DNA from: Desulfotignum balticum DSM 7044 | Lineage (GTDB): Bacteria; Desulfobacterota; Desulfobacteria; Desulfobacterales; Desulfobacteraceae | Direction: 5' to 3' | NCBI RefSeq assembly: GCF_000421285.1 | Contig: NZ_ATWO01000002.1 | Span: 62,001 to 126,000, forward strand | Length of the DNA stretch: 64,000 nucleotides | Shown here: positions 39,162 through 52,037 of the stretch, one piece after another | How positions within the stretch are numbered: the first letter of the stretch is position 1 | Layout of the letters: each line of letters begins with the position of its first letter | Notes under the pieces: generated by a model | Told to the model about the DNA's origin: nothing | The model's database searches: none | What the model saw: the letters and a program-made list of their open reading frames with translations, nothing else | Translations under genes and position numbers: made by a program

Positions 39162-39698
39162 ATGCTGGATATCGCCACTGCGTACAATAAATACTCATTT
39201 TTGGGCAATGAATTTCTCACCTGGTTGTGGTTCATGGTGGAAACCGGACAGGACATCACACAGGCCATAGAATCCAGGGATCCGGTATCCCTGGACATCG
39301 GCAATTCCCTGGTGCTGGAAAACAGCTTGGGAGACAATGCCAGGGAAAAGATCACCATCAAAGGAGACCAGGCCGGGCTGGAAGAAGGTACCACGGCCCT
39401 GAAAAAAGGGGCCAAGGTCACGGAAATGAACCTGATATGCAAACTGGGACCTGAAGAGGAATACCATTTCACCCTCAAAGGAGACAGTTTCAACATCACC
39501 GGGTTGAAAACCCCGGCTGCGGCCGGAGACGGGTCTGATGACGAAATCGAAGGCCGGATCATTGAAAAAGCCCTGCTGCTTGTCAGGATCACGCAGGTTA
39601 TTGACACCCTGTTTTTCACCTTTTTAAAACAACGCACGGCGGATGACTGGAAACACAAGGGGTTTGATCCGATGCGCACCTGGATATACAATGATTAA
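39162..39698 (+). CDS. Probable C-terminal partner of split RdgC, otherwise unknown
   Basis: A 178-residue protein beginning with a hydrophobic FLGNEFLTWLWF segment and ending in a helix-rich region. The middle is beta-like (DPVSLDIGNSLVLEN; ITIKGDQAGLEE). No catalytic motif is seen. It starts 3 bases after the rdgC-like stop, whose last codons contain its GAGG ribosome site, so the two are translationally coupled. Being just the length missing from a full RdgC, it is inferred to supply the C-terminal portion of a two-chain RdgC. A strong terminator follows. Confidence 0.65.
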   Translation: MLDIATAYNKYSFLGNEFLTWLWFMVETGQDITQAIESRDPVSLDIGNSLVLENSLGDNAREKITIKGDQAGLEEGTTALKKGAKVTEMNLICKLGPEEEYHFTLKGDSFNITGLKTPAAAGDGSDDEIEGRIIEKALLLVRITQVIDTLFFTFLKQRTADDWKHKGFDPMRTWIYND

Positions 39699-39720
39699 AA
39701 AAATGATGAAAACCTGTTCA

Positions 39721-39776
39721 AAACAGACCGGGTTTTGAACACCTTTGGGATCATGTGTTGAAAACCCGGTCTGTTT
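39721..39776 (+). terminator. Long hairpin terminator after the rdgC pair
   Basis: 22-base arms (39721-39742 and 39755-39776) with a single G-G mismatch and a 12-base loop, ending in TTTT, 23 bases after the stop codon. It is strong and probably bidirectional. Confidence 0.8.
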
Positions 39777-40007
39777 TAATGAATTACCAACCTTATTTTC
39801 AACCCGAATTTTTAAATTTATATTTTTAATTCAAGGCAATTAAACCGTTTTGAACATATGAACACCCCTTATTGTTATTATTATTTTAAATCTATAATCC
39901 ATAAATAAATATGTTTCCGATTTATCATTTGATAAAAGACCTGTTTTGATATAAATATTTCAGGAATAATCCTTAAAATATAAAAGAAAGAATAAAAAGG
40001 AACCGGA
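39777..40007. other. AT-rich region upstream of dnaN
   Basis: A non-coding, very AT-rich stretch (long A/T runs, a TTTATCA..TGATAAA dyad at 39921-39936) between the terminator and dnaN. I find no TTATCCACA DnaA boxes, so it is not a recognisable oriC. It should hold the dnaN-gyrB promoter. No gene is seen. Confidence 0.5.
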
Positions 40008-44739
<4,732 letters not shown>

Positions 44740-44898
44740 GACTCCTTGTAAAAACAATAAATAAATGAAAAATAAAATTTGGACTATACCAGATTCATAT
44801 TTTAAAAATAAAGAGAAAAATTCATGATTTTATCATTGGACATCAAACCCAAAATACCATAATAATCAAGGCAAAGAAATGATGAAAGGAGACCGTCC

Positions 44899-45702
44899 AT
44901 GACAAAAAAAGTGTGTATTGCCGGAGCCACGGGCTGGGCCGGTTCCGCGTTGACAAAAGCCGTTCACGCACAGACCGACATGCAGGTGGCGGGTGCGGTG
45001 TCCAGAACCCGCAAAGGGGAGAAACTGGCCGAGGTTCTGGGTCTTGAGAAAACAGATGTGATAATTACCGATTCTGTGACAAAAGCATCTCTGGCCGATG
45101 CCCGGGTGCTGGTGGAATTTACCAAACCTGACGTGGCCATGACACATATCATGACGGCTCTGGATGCCGGCGTACATGTGGTGGTGGGAACCTCGGGCCT
45201 GACCGATGCGGATTATGCGCAGATCCATGAAAAAGCGCTGGAAAAAAAAGTAGGTGTGCTGGCAGCGGGAAATTTTGCCCTGACCGTGGTGCTTTTGCAA
45301 AAATTTTCAGAAATTGCGGCCCGGTATATTCCTCAATGGGAAATCATTGATTATGCCGGTGACGCGAAAAAAGATTCCCCCAGCGGCACGGCCAGGGAAC
45401 TGGCCTTCCGGCTGTCCCAGGTGAGACGATCCCAACTGACCGTTCCTTTGGCAGACACCCAGGGTCCCGTCGAAGCCAGGGGTGCGGACATGACCGGCTC
45501 CCAGGTGCATTCCATCCGGCTGCCCGGATTCACCCTGTCTTCGGAAATCATTTTCGGCATGCCCGACCAGACCCTGACCATCCGGCACGATGCCGGCACC
45601 AGTGCCCAGCCCTATGTGGAAGGGGCTTTACTGGCCATCCGCAAGGTGGACACCTTCACGGGTCTTCGCCGGGGCCTGGATCATGTGATGGATCTGGATT
45701 GA
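44899..45702 (+). CDS. dapB: 4-hydroxy-tetrahydrodipicolinate reductase, divergent
   Basis: A 267-residue DapB-type reductase of the lysine/diaminopimelate pathway. The Rossmann start VCIAGATGWAGSALTKAV, VVGTSGLTDADY and AAGNFALTVVLL segments fit. The active-site segment reads DYAGDAKKDSPSGTA where E. coli has E-A-H-H-R-H-K-V-D-A-PSGTA. The Lys and the DxPSGTA loop are kept, but both His, including the catalytic one, are replaced by Ala-Gly. It thus belongs to a His-less branch and may use another acid or a different substrate. AAGGAG precedes ATG 44899. Confidence 0.82.
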   Translation: MTKKVCIAGATGWAGSALTKAVHAQTDMQVAGAVSRTRKGEKLAEVLGLEKTDVIITDSVTKASLADARVLVEFTKPDVAMTHIMTALDAGVHVVVGTSGLTDADYAQIHEKALEKKVGVLAAGNFALTVVLLQKFSEIAARYIPQWEIIDYAGDAKKDSPSGTARELAFRLSQVRRSQLTVPLADTQGPVEARGADMTGSQVHSIRLPGFTLSSEIIFGMPDQTLTIRHDAGTSAQPYVEGALLAIRKVDTFTGLRRGLDHVMDLD

Positions 45703-45759
45703 TAAATATATAGGTTTTTACAAAAATGCTGAAAATTTTATAAACTTGCGATTGTTATT

Positions 45760-45788
45760 TTGACTCAAGAAAGCACTTGGGATAGTAT
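45760..45788 (+). promoter_or_regulatory. Sigma-70-type promoter of the HEPN-NTPase cassette
   Basis: TTGACT at 45760-45765 and TAGTAT at 45783-45788 with a 17-base spacer, about 65 bases before the first cassette gene. Confidence 0.55.
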
Positions 45789-45856
45789 CAGGGTGGAAAA
45801 GAGTACAGTGTGCCGTTCCGATCTCATGAATATCAATGGCCCAAGGAAAATAAGCA

Positions 45857-46288
45857 ATGATTCATGTCAGTCAGAAAAAATTAGATAATTCCTACCGGCA
45901 TCTGAAACAGGAGTGTCTAAAGAACAGTGCTGGCTCCAATGCCAGATTGTTATTATTTGTGTACGCCATCGAGTGCGGTGTTAAGGCACTATTATTGAAA
46001 CGAAAACATCTGACGGATACTTATAAACTCTCAATGAATGAGGGGAATAATAAACTGTCGCACGATCTGAGAAAGTTACTGAGTAGCCTAAATTATCCTT
46101 TTTTCCAGCATTTTCCTGAAAATATTAAGTTTTTAATTCGTTCAAAAAATCCTGAAGCCGTTCCCCATAAGGAATTGCACCAAGCCCTGAGATATGGAGG
46201 AACCTTTTCCAACCCAGTGGAAAAAAACGGTTTAGAGATAAAATTGACAAAAATCGATTCTTGGTTACAGGAGGAATTAACACGATGA
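45857..46288 (+). CDS. HEPN-like small protein
   Basis: A 143-residue, mostly helical protein. The segments FVYAIECGVKALLLKR and SHDLRKLLSSL, and the late ALRYGG, have the pattern of HEPN-fold proteins. The canonical HEPN RNase motif (Arg, 4-6 residues, His) is absent, so it may be a non-nucleolytic HEPN or have a changed site. AAGGA precedes ATG 45857. Its stop codon overlaps the start of the large NTPase gene (ATGA), so the two products are made together and probably interact. The base composition is AT-rich compared with the genes on both sides, suggesting acquisition. Confidence 0.65.
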   Translation: MIHVSQKKLDNSYRHLKQECLKNSAGSNARLLLFVYAIECGVKALLLKRKHLTDTYKLSMNEGNNKLSHDLRKLLSSLNYPFFQHFPENIKFLIRSKNPEAVPHKELHQALRYGGTFSNPVEKNGLEIKLTKIDSWLQEELTR

Positions 46289-48987
46289 AATTTCTCAGCT
46301 GGCTGGATGTGAAAGATAATATTAGAAAAGAGACGGATAATTTCAGGCATCTACCAGATGGAATTATTAATCTTCATTTTTATCCGGATGAGATCGTGGT
46401 TGAACAGAAAGATGAAGATAAAAATCTCTTAAAGGAAGCGTTCAAAACCTGGTTCCCCAATCCAGATGTTTATGATCCCGTTAAAAATCAAATTTATCTG
46501 GATATTGCCCGTTTTCCAATCATAATTACCTGTGAAACAGGGTCGAATGACAGGATGAATTTTTTGGAAAGGCCTCGGTTCGACAATCTCTATTTTTCAA
46601 GAACATTCCTTTCTAATGAAACGTTAAATAATATGTCTGAACCCGAGCATAAAATAATTGCGTTTCATTCTTTCAAGGGTGGGGTTGGCAGAACACTGCT
46701 CTTGGCGGCTATGATAAAATCGTTGAGCGAAATAGTCAAAGAACAGGGGAAAGAAAAACGGATTCTGGTTATTGACGGGGATATAGAAGCCCCGGGCGTT
46801 ACTTTCTGGGAAAAAAATCGAATAGGCGGTGCCGCAGATATTGGGTTTACTCAATTTCTAAATGCCATACAATATGCTAATTCAGATAGTGATTATAACC
46901 TGGATGCGGTGATCGACTATTTTGCCCAAGAGATTCGGCGGTATGAACAGGTGGTTGACTCAATAAAAATATATGTGCTGCCAGCATTCAATGATCCTTT
47001 AGATCTGTTTCAGATCAATGTTAGACCCGAACATGTATCACAGGATGACAACCCATGGAAGTTGCGGGACTGTGTTGATCGGCTCGCCACCCGGATAAAC
47101 GCAGACTATGTGTTCATAGATTTGAGGGCCGGTATCAGTGAACTGAGCGCTCCTTTTCTGTTGGACCCATATATTGACCGTTTCCTTGTCACCACCTTGT
47201 CTGAGCAGTCTCTTTATGGAACAGAACTTATTTTAAGGGAAATGACAAAAATAAATAAAATAGAAAACAAGGTGAATAAAAATTTTCTACCGGAAGTCAT
47301 TTTTTCCATGGTTCCGGAACATGATGAGAAACGTCTGCTTGACGCTCAAACCCGTTTTGACCAAGCCATATTCGGCCCCGAAAATGAAAATGTCCAGGAA
47401 ATGGACTCAGATGAAGAATTACTTTCAGACCCTATTCCCATAAGGGTGGCTCATTTTAAAAGTGAGTTGCTCGGCATAAGGTCTTGGGAAGATGTCTGGG
47501 AGAACGCTGGTTCGATAATTGACATATTTAATAATTATTTCAGTGGATTGGAGGAACTCCGTGATGATATAGAATCAATTATCCCTGATGAGGATGAAGA
47601 CGGTGTAAATCGTTTAAAAAAACTGAAAACGTTTTGTTCAGAGTATGTTTTTGCCGAGACCACAACAAAAGATAGTTTTCTGAAAACTGGTTTTTTCAAA
47701 GAATTTCCCAGGCAAAACTTCAATTCTCTCCCCCTGGTCGTATCCTTGGGTGCCAAAGGATCAGGAAAAACGTTCCATTTTATGCGCATGACAGGTTTTA
47801 AAACATATCAATCATTTTGTGATAAAATTGAACCTGGAAAAGTCAAAATAGATGCGGATTTTTTTCCCATATTAAGGTCAAGTGAAATTTTTGGTGAATC
47901 AGAAGTCATACAGCAATTAAAATTACATCAGCCCCTTTTTGACCGTTTTGATCATGATGCGTTTAAAATACAAATAGAGAAGTTCAGGGATGAAAACCAT
48001 TCTGAATCAGACTGGAAAGATTTCTGGGAAAATATGATCATTCAGGCGATATCTGAGAATAACCTTGATATAAAGAACTACAGGCAGCTCGATACTTTAG
48101 TAAATAAGCCCATTATTTTATTGATGGATGGTCTGGAGAACCTTTTTCCAGACATACACTCTGATATAAACCAGCAGAATGCTATTTCCGCCTTGCTGGA
48201 TATACCGGGCCGGCTTAGTGAAATAAGAGACCGTCATATAGGGTTGGTGATTTTTTTACGCAAAGATTATCTGGGCAGTGCCAAAAAGCAGAACAGCGGG
48301 CAGTTTGAAAAAAAATATGAAAACTACAAACTGCTGTGGGACAAAACCGCATTTCTTCGCCTAGTTTACTGGTTGGCCACCACATCTGGGGCTTTGGAAA
48401 AAGATATAAAGGCAGATCCTTCTTCCATGAACAAAGAACCGTTGAGTCAAAAATTAAGGCCCCTGTGGGGATTGAAGCTGGGGAATGATAATTCAAGAGA
48501 AGCGAATACCATTAATTGGGTATATGGAGCGCTATCAGATTTCAAGGGTTATCTTCAGGCCAGAGATGTGGTCCGGTTCCTGGAAGAAGCGGCAAATGCA
48601 TCAGATACACACACTACAAGTCAATGGAAAGACCGGCTGATTCCACCGACTGCTATACGCCGAGCCATGGAGGGTTGCAGTTTAGAAAGGGTCAAGGAGC
48701 TCAAGCAGGAATCAAAAATTTTCAAAAAATGGGTGGATTCTTTGCAGGCAGCAGATGAACTGGTAATGCCATTTTCAAAATCACTGCTGCCAGATGACAG
48801 CAGTTCATCCCTTTTAGAATTGAAAAAACTGGGGGTGGTTTATGAGGATATAAGCGATACCACAGAAGAGTTCCGATTTTATATTCCTGAGATCTACCGC
48901 CTGGGCCTGGGATTCAAATTCAAGACCGGGGCACGCCCCAAAGTACTCAGTTTAAAACGTAAAGCCATTGGTAAAGATTTTATGTAA
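46285..48987 (+). CDS. Two-module P-loop NTPase: KGGVGR-variant ParA-like domain plus AAA/STAND-like domain
   Basis: A 900-residue protein. Residues about 120-320 are a MinD/ParA-like domain: SFKGGVGRT (129-137) keeps the signature Lys131 but has Arg136 where the P-loop Lys belongs; LVIDGDIEAPG (161-171) is the Walker A' strand and YVFIDLRAGISE the switch region. A second NTPase begins with GAKGSGKT (489-496), with Walker B IILLMDGLEN (610-619) and a later LVIFLRKDYL strand. The C-terminus (about 840-880) looks like a winged helix. ATG 46285 follows GGAGG and overlaps the HEPN-like stop. AT-rich. I infer a sensor/effector ATPase of a conflict system; the function is not known. Confidence 0.75.
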   Translation: MKFLSWLDVKDNIRKETDNFRHLPDGIINLHFYPDEIVVEQKDEDKNLLKEAFKTWFPNPDVYDPVKNQIYLDIARFPIIITCETGSNDRMNFLERPRFDNLYFSRTFLSNETLNNMSEPEHKIIAFHSFKGGVGRTLLLAAMIKSLSEIVKEQGKEKRILVIDGDIEAPGVTFWEKNRIGGAADIGFTQFLNAIQYANSDSDYNLDAVIDYFAQEIRRYEQVVDSIKIYVLPAFNDPLDLFQINVRPEHVSQDDNPWKLRDCVDRLATRINADYVFIDLRAGISELSAPFLLDPYIDRFLVTTLSEQSLYGTELILREMTKINKIENKVNKNFLPEVIFSMVPEHDEKRLLDAQTRFDQAIFGPENENVQEMDSDEELLSDPIPIRVAHFKSELLGIRSWEDVWENAGSIIDIFNNYFSGLEELRDDIESIIPDEDEDGVNRLKKLKTFCSEYVFAETTTKDSFLKTGFFKEFPRQNFNSLPLVVSLGAKGSGKTFHFMRMTGFKTYQSFCDKIEPGKVKIDADFFPILRSSEIFGESEVIQQLKLHQPLFDRFDHDAFKIQIEKFRDENHSESDWKDFWENMIIQAISENNLDIKNYRQLDTLVNKPIILLMDGLENLFPDIHSDINQQNAISALLDIPGRLSEIRDRHIGLVIFLRKDYLGSAKKQNSGQFEKKYENYKLLWDKTAFLRLVYWLATTSGALEKDIKADPSSMNKEPLSQKLRPLWGLKLGNDNSREANTINWVYGALSDFKGYLQARDVVRFLEEAANASDTHTTSQWKDRLIPPTAIRRAMEGCSLERVKELKQESKIFKKWVDSLQAADELVMPFSKSLLPDDSSSSLLELKKLGVVYEDISDTTEEFRFYIPEIYRLGLGFKFKTGARPKVLSLKRKAIGKDFM

Positions 48988-49003
48988 TAGTACACATAAT
49001 GCA

Positions 49004-49242
49004 TTTGCCAGGATCGATAAGATGGATCGTATCCGTGCCTGTTATCAACAAGCCTGTCTGAGATATGTCTCAAATAGTTTTATAGCCAAAGCATCTTTGA
49101 GGGAACGGTTTTCAATAGCCAGTAAAAATTACTCAAAGGTGTCAAGGATCATTTCCGATGTCATTAAGAAAAAAATGGTCAGGCGCTATGACCTTGAAAG
49201 TTTATCCAAAAATAAGTCAAATATGTTCCTTGCTGGGCATAA
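49004..49242 (+). pseudogene. Remnant of the C-terminus of an AlbA_2/Schlafen-type (COG2865) protein
   Basis: The translation DRIRACYQQACLRYVS, ASLRERF, ASKNYSKVSRIISDVI and VRRYD matches my memory of the conserved C-terminal winged helix of COG2865 ATP-binding/AlbA_2 proteins, which end with KYVPFWA. Here the frame drifts before the end, but a shift to the neighbouring frame gives KYVPCWA and a TAA at exactly 49219-49242. Nothing of the upstream domains remains. It is a frameshifted fragment, directly downstream of the two-gene cassette. Confidence 0.7.
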
Positions 49243-49456
49243 TTCTTATGATACTTGTAGGTTATTGGCTGACATATTTTTGAACAACAGGACTTGGCAG
49301 AAGCTTTGTTTACAGATAATAGGGTTTTTCTTGATTTTTTTTTATGTGACTGTTATGTGAATGAGCCTTGCCTCTAAGGAAAAAGATTCATTATATTTGG
49401 ATATCTGATGTGGAGACCTCAGGCCAGAAAAAGATCGAATTTGGAGGATAAAAACC

Positions 49457-49906
49457 ATGGAAACCGATCAATTATATACCGGACCCCATGAGGTCGAACT
49501 GGACAGCTGGATCAGCTGCGCACCGTTTGAAAAACTGGTGGGGATAAAGATTGTGACGGCTGAAAACGGGCGATCCTGTCTGACCATGCCGTTTGTATAT
49601 AAACTGGCCCAGGGGCAGGGCCTGGCCCATGGCGGCGCCATTGTGACTTTGGCGGACACAGCCGTGGCCATCGCCATTAAAAGTTTTATTCCACCGGGAA
49701 ACAGATTCGGGACCACCTCATTGAGTGCGGAATTTCTGAGACCTGTGAAAAAAGGCATTCTCACTGCAAAAGCACAAGCAGTCATGATCAAAGATCGTCA
49801 GGTGGAGGGAAAAACCACGGTATTTGACGATGAGAACAGACCGGTGATGCAGTTTTCAGCCGTGTTCAGACTTGCCGGAAAAGGGATGTCGTCAACGCAA
49901 AAATAA
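49457..49906 (+). CDS. PaaI-type hot-dog thioesterase
   Basis: A 149-residue single hot-dog protein of the YdiI/PaaI acyl-CoA thioesterase group. The helix start GLAHGGAIVTLADTAVAIAIK carries the usual HGG motif with the later Asp, and SAEFLRPVKKG is the following strand. It hydrolyses acyl-CoA; the acyl group is unknown. A TTGGAGG site lies before ATG 49457. It lies just after the AT-rich cassette and 11 bases upstream of the flavin reductase, so this is where the normal composition resumes. Confidence 0.9.
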   Translation: METDQLYTGPHEVELDSWISCAPFEKLVGIKIVTAENGRSCLTMPFVYKLAQGQGLAHGGAIVTLADTAVAIAIKSFIPPGNRFGTTSLSAEFLRPVKKGILTAKAQAVMIKDRQVEGKTTVFDDENRPVMQFSAVFRLAGKGMSSTQK

Positions 49907-49917
49907 GGAGGTATGAT

Positions 49918-50391
49918 ATGAAAGAACAGTGGCAGTCGGCCTTTGGGCAGATGACCTATGGAATTTATGTGTTGACCACGAAAACAGATGATGGGATCAA
50001 CGGCATGATCGCCTCCTGGGTGACCCAGGTGTCATATGATCCGCCCCTGATCATGGCGGCGGTGCATCCCAACCGGTATTCCCACGACATGATCGTCACC
50101 ACCCGGGCGTTCGGGCTGCACATCATCAATCAGTCCCAAAAAGACCTGCTCAAACGGTTCAAAGGGCCGGACCCGAAGGAAAAGTTTGCCGGAATAAACT
50201 GGAAAACCAGAACCACCGGGGTACCTATTTTGAAAAACTGCCTGGCCTGGTTTGAACTGGAAGTGATCGAACAGCATCAGCCCGGCAACCACACCCTGTT
50301 TATTTCAAAAGTCGTGGATGCCGGGGTTCATTCTAAAGGGACACCGTTGACCACACTGGATTACGAAGGCATGTATGTGGGGAAAAACTAA
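49918..50391 (+). CDS. Flavin reductase-like FMN-binding protein
   Basis: A 157-residue split-barrel flavin-binding protein. The N-terminal YGIYVLTTKTDDGINGMIASWVTQVS segment (in pieces YGIYVLTT, GMIASWVTQVS, PPLIMAAV) and FGLHIINQSQ are typical of the family that binds FMN and reduces it or transfers electrons. AAGGAGG at 49906-49912 precedes ATG 49918. It follows the thioesterase closely and is probably cotranscribed with it. The electron donor and partner are unknown. Confidence 0.88.
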   Translation: MKEQWQSAFGQMTYGIYVLTTKTDDGINGMIASWVTQVSYDPPLIMAAVHPNRYSHDMIVTTRAFGLHIINQSQKDLLKRFKGPDPKEKFAGINWKTRTTGVPILKNCLAWFELEVIEQHQPGNHTLFISKVVDAGVHSKGTPLTTLDYEGMYVGKN

Positions 50392-50392
50392 G

Positions 50393-51237
50393 ATGTTTCA
50401 TGACCGGTTTCATGTGAAAAATGAGGTGGTGGTTGATGAACATACCGGCCTGATGTGGCCGAAAGATGCCGGGTTGGTGGAATTTCCCTTGACCTGGGAG
50501 GAGGCCCTGGCAGAGATAAAAACAATCAATGAAACCGGCCTGTTCGGGTATCATGACTGGAAACTGCCCAACCGCCGGGAACTGTTCAGCCTGATGAGTC
50601 ATGAGGTGATCAACCCCAGCGTCGATGCCGGGCATCTGTTTACCGGCATTTTTCACGGCTATTACTGGACGTCCACCACCTGTGCCCGGCTGCCGGACCA
50701 GGCCTGGTATGTCCACCTGGGCGGGGCCCGGGTGTTCAAGGGAATGAAGCATCGTTCCTACATGGTCTGGCCGGTGCGAAAGATCCATCCCGGTGGTTCC
50801 CGGGTGTGGCAGACCGGACAGACCGTTTGTTATGATGGGTCCGGCAGCCGGATGGACTGCGACGGGTCTGGCTGAGACATGCCAATGCCTTTGACGGCCC
50901 CATGGACTGGAACACGGCATTTGACCGGGTCGCACAGATGAACCGGGACCGGGTACAAGGATATGATGACTGGCGGGTTCCGGAAATCCGGGACCTGGAA
51001 AGCCTCACAGACATGGACCATCATTCCCCGGCCCTGCCTGAAAATCATCCGTTTACCCATGTTCAGGCGTTTTACTGGTCCGCCACCACCAGCCAATATG
51101 ATACCGGGTATGCCTGGGTTTTGTACACAAAGGACGGGCCTGTGGGGGTCGGGTACAAGCCGCTGACTGAATTTTTTCTGTGGCCGGTGCGCGGCCCTTA
51201 TACCGGCATGGGAGCCGATGATGAAGCTGATCGCTGA
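50393..51237 (+). pseudogene. DUF1566-domain protein, frameshifted
   Basis: Two DUF1566 repeats lie in different frames. The first (from ATG 50393, two bases after the flavin reductase stop) has DEHTGLMWPKD, YHDWKLPNRRELFSL and YYWTSTT, and stops at 50873-50875. The second, one frame over, resumes as WLRHANAFDGPMDW and continues with YDDWRVPEIRDLESL and FYWSATT to 51237. It has no start codon or ribosome site of its own. Loss of one base near 50860-50875 explains both. The family is found in surface or lectin-like proteins; no signal peptide is seen. It may be a recent pseudogene or a sequencing error. Confidence 0.75.
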
Positions 51238-52012
51238 TAACCTGCGCATCACAAGGCCGGACATCCGTCGGGCCTTGCAGCAGTTGGACCCAAAACCGGT
51301 GCAGGATTTGGTGAAAGCCTGTGAAGCCCGGGGGGCCTGGGCCATTGACGTGAATACCGGGCATTTGGGAAAACAGGCAGGGCCGGGCATGCGGTTTTTC
51401 ATGGAGGCGGTCCAGGCGGTCACCGACCTGCCGCTTCTCATCGACACGGCCAATCCCGATGCCATGGCCGCCGGGGTCAAGGCGGCGAAAAACCGGATCA
51501 TTCTCAACGGGTTTTCCCTGGAACCCCGGAAACTGGAACAGATTCTGCCCCTGGTCCGGGAATATGATGCGGATATCGTGGGGTTTCTGCTGTATCCGGA
51601 CTCCCGGGTGCCGATAGATGCACCCCAGCGGTTCGAGGTGGCCCAGGATCTGATGGAAGCAGTGGAATCTGCCGGTGTGGCCAAGGAGCGGGTGATCATC
51701 GATCCGGTGATCCCGCCCCTGGCCTGGGCGGACGGGATTGTTCAGGCCAGAGAGGTGATGAAGGTGATCCGCACCCTGCCCGATCTTTTGGGGTTTCCGG
51801 TCAAGACCATCGGCGGTATCTCCAATCTGGGAACCAACGCCCCGGACCGGGCGGCACGGCTGGCTGTCGAGCTAAGCTATGTGGCCATGCTGACGTCGGC
51901 CGGTCTGGATTATGCACTTCTGGATATATTGAATTTCGACCTGGTCCGGGCAGCGAAAGTGTCCGGCATCCTGGCCAGAGAAAATCTTTTTTCCTGGGCC
52001 ATGGTACCTTAA
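51221..52012 (+). CDS. Pterin-binding (dihydropteroate synthase-fold) methyltransferase-like protein
   Basis: A 263-residue TIM-barrel protein of the DHPS/AcsE/MtrH superfamily. IADNLRITRPDI starts it; AIDVNTGHLGK, LPLLIDTANPDAM, RIILNGFSLEP, VIIDPVIPP and GFPVKTIGGISNLG are the pterin-binding strands. The length and sequence fit corrinoid-linked methyltetrahydrofolate methyltransferases better than folate-synthesis DHPS. Two adjacent ATG (51218, 51221) follow GGAG; the second has normal spacing. It overlaps the broken DUF1566 gene by about 20 bases. The cognate corrinoid protein is not in the window. Confidence 0.82.
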   Translation: MKLIADNLRITRPDIRRALQQLDPKPVQDLVKACEARGAWAIDVNTGHLGKQAGPGMRFFMEAVQAVTDLPLLIDTANPDAMAAGVKAAKNRIILNGFSLEPRKLEQILPLVREYDADIVGFLLYPDSRVPIDAPQRFEVAQDLMEAVESAGVAKERVIIDPVIPPLAWADGIVQAREVMKVIRTLPDLLGFPVKTIGGISNLGTNAPDRAARLAVELSYVAMLTSAGLDYALLDILNFDLVRAAKVSGILARENLFSWAMVP

Positions 52013-52037
52013 TGAATAAAACCGCAACAGGAGTTTT

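Noticed and set aside
39777-40007. Replication origin upstream of dnaN
   Set aside because: AT-rich, but no DnaA boxes were found; listed only as an AT-rich region.
48968-49360. 130-codon intact gene after the NTPase gene
   Set aside because: Only residues about 13-83 look like protein, the conserved end lies in another frame, and the rest is random hydrophobic sequence; treated as a pseudogene remnant.
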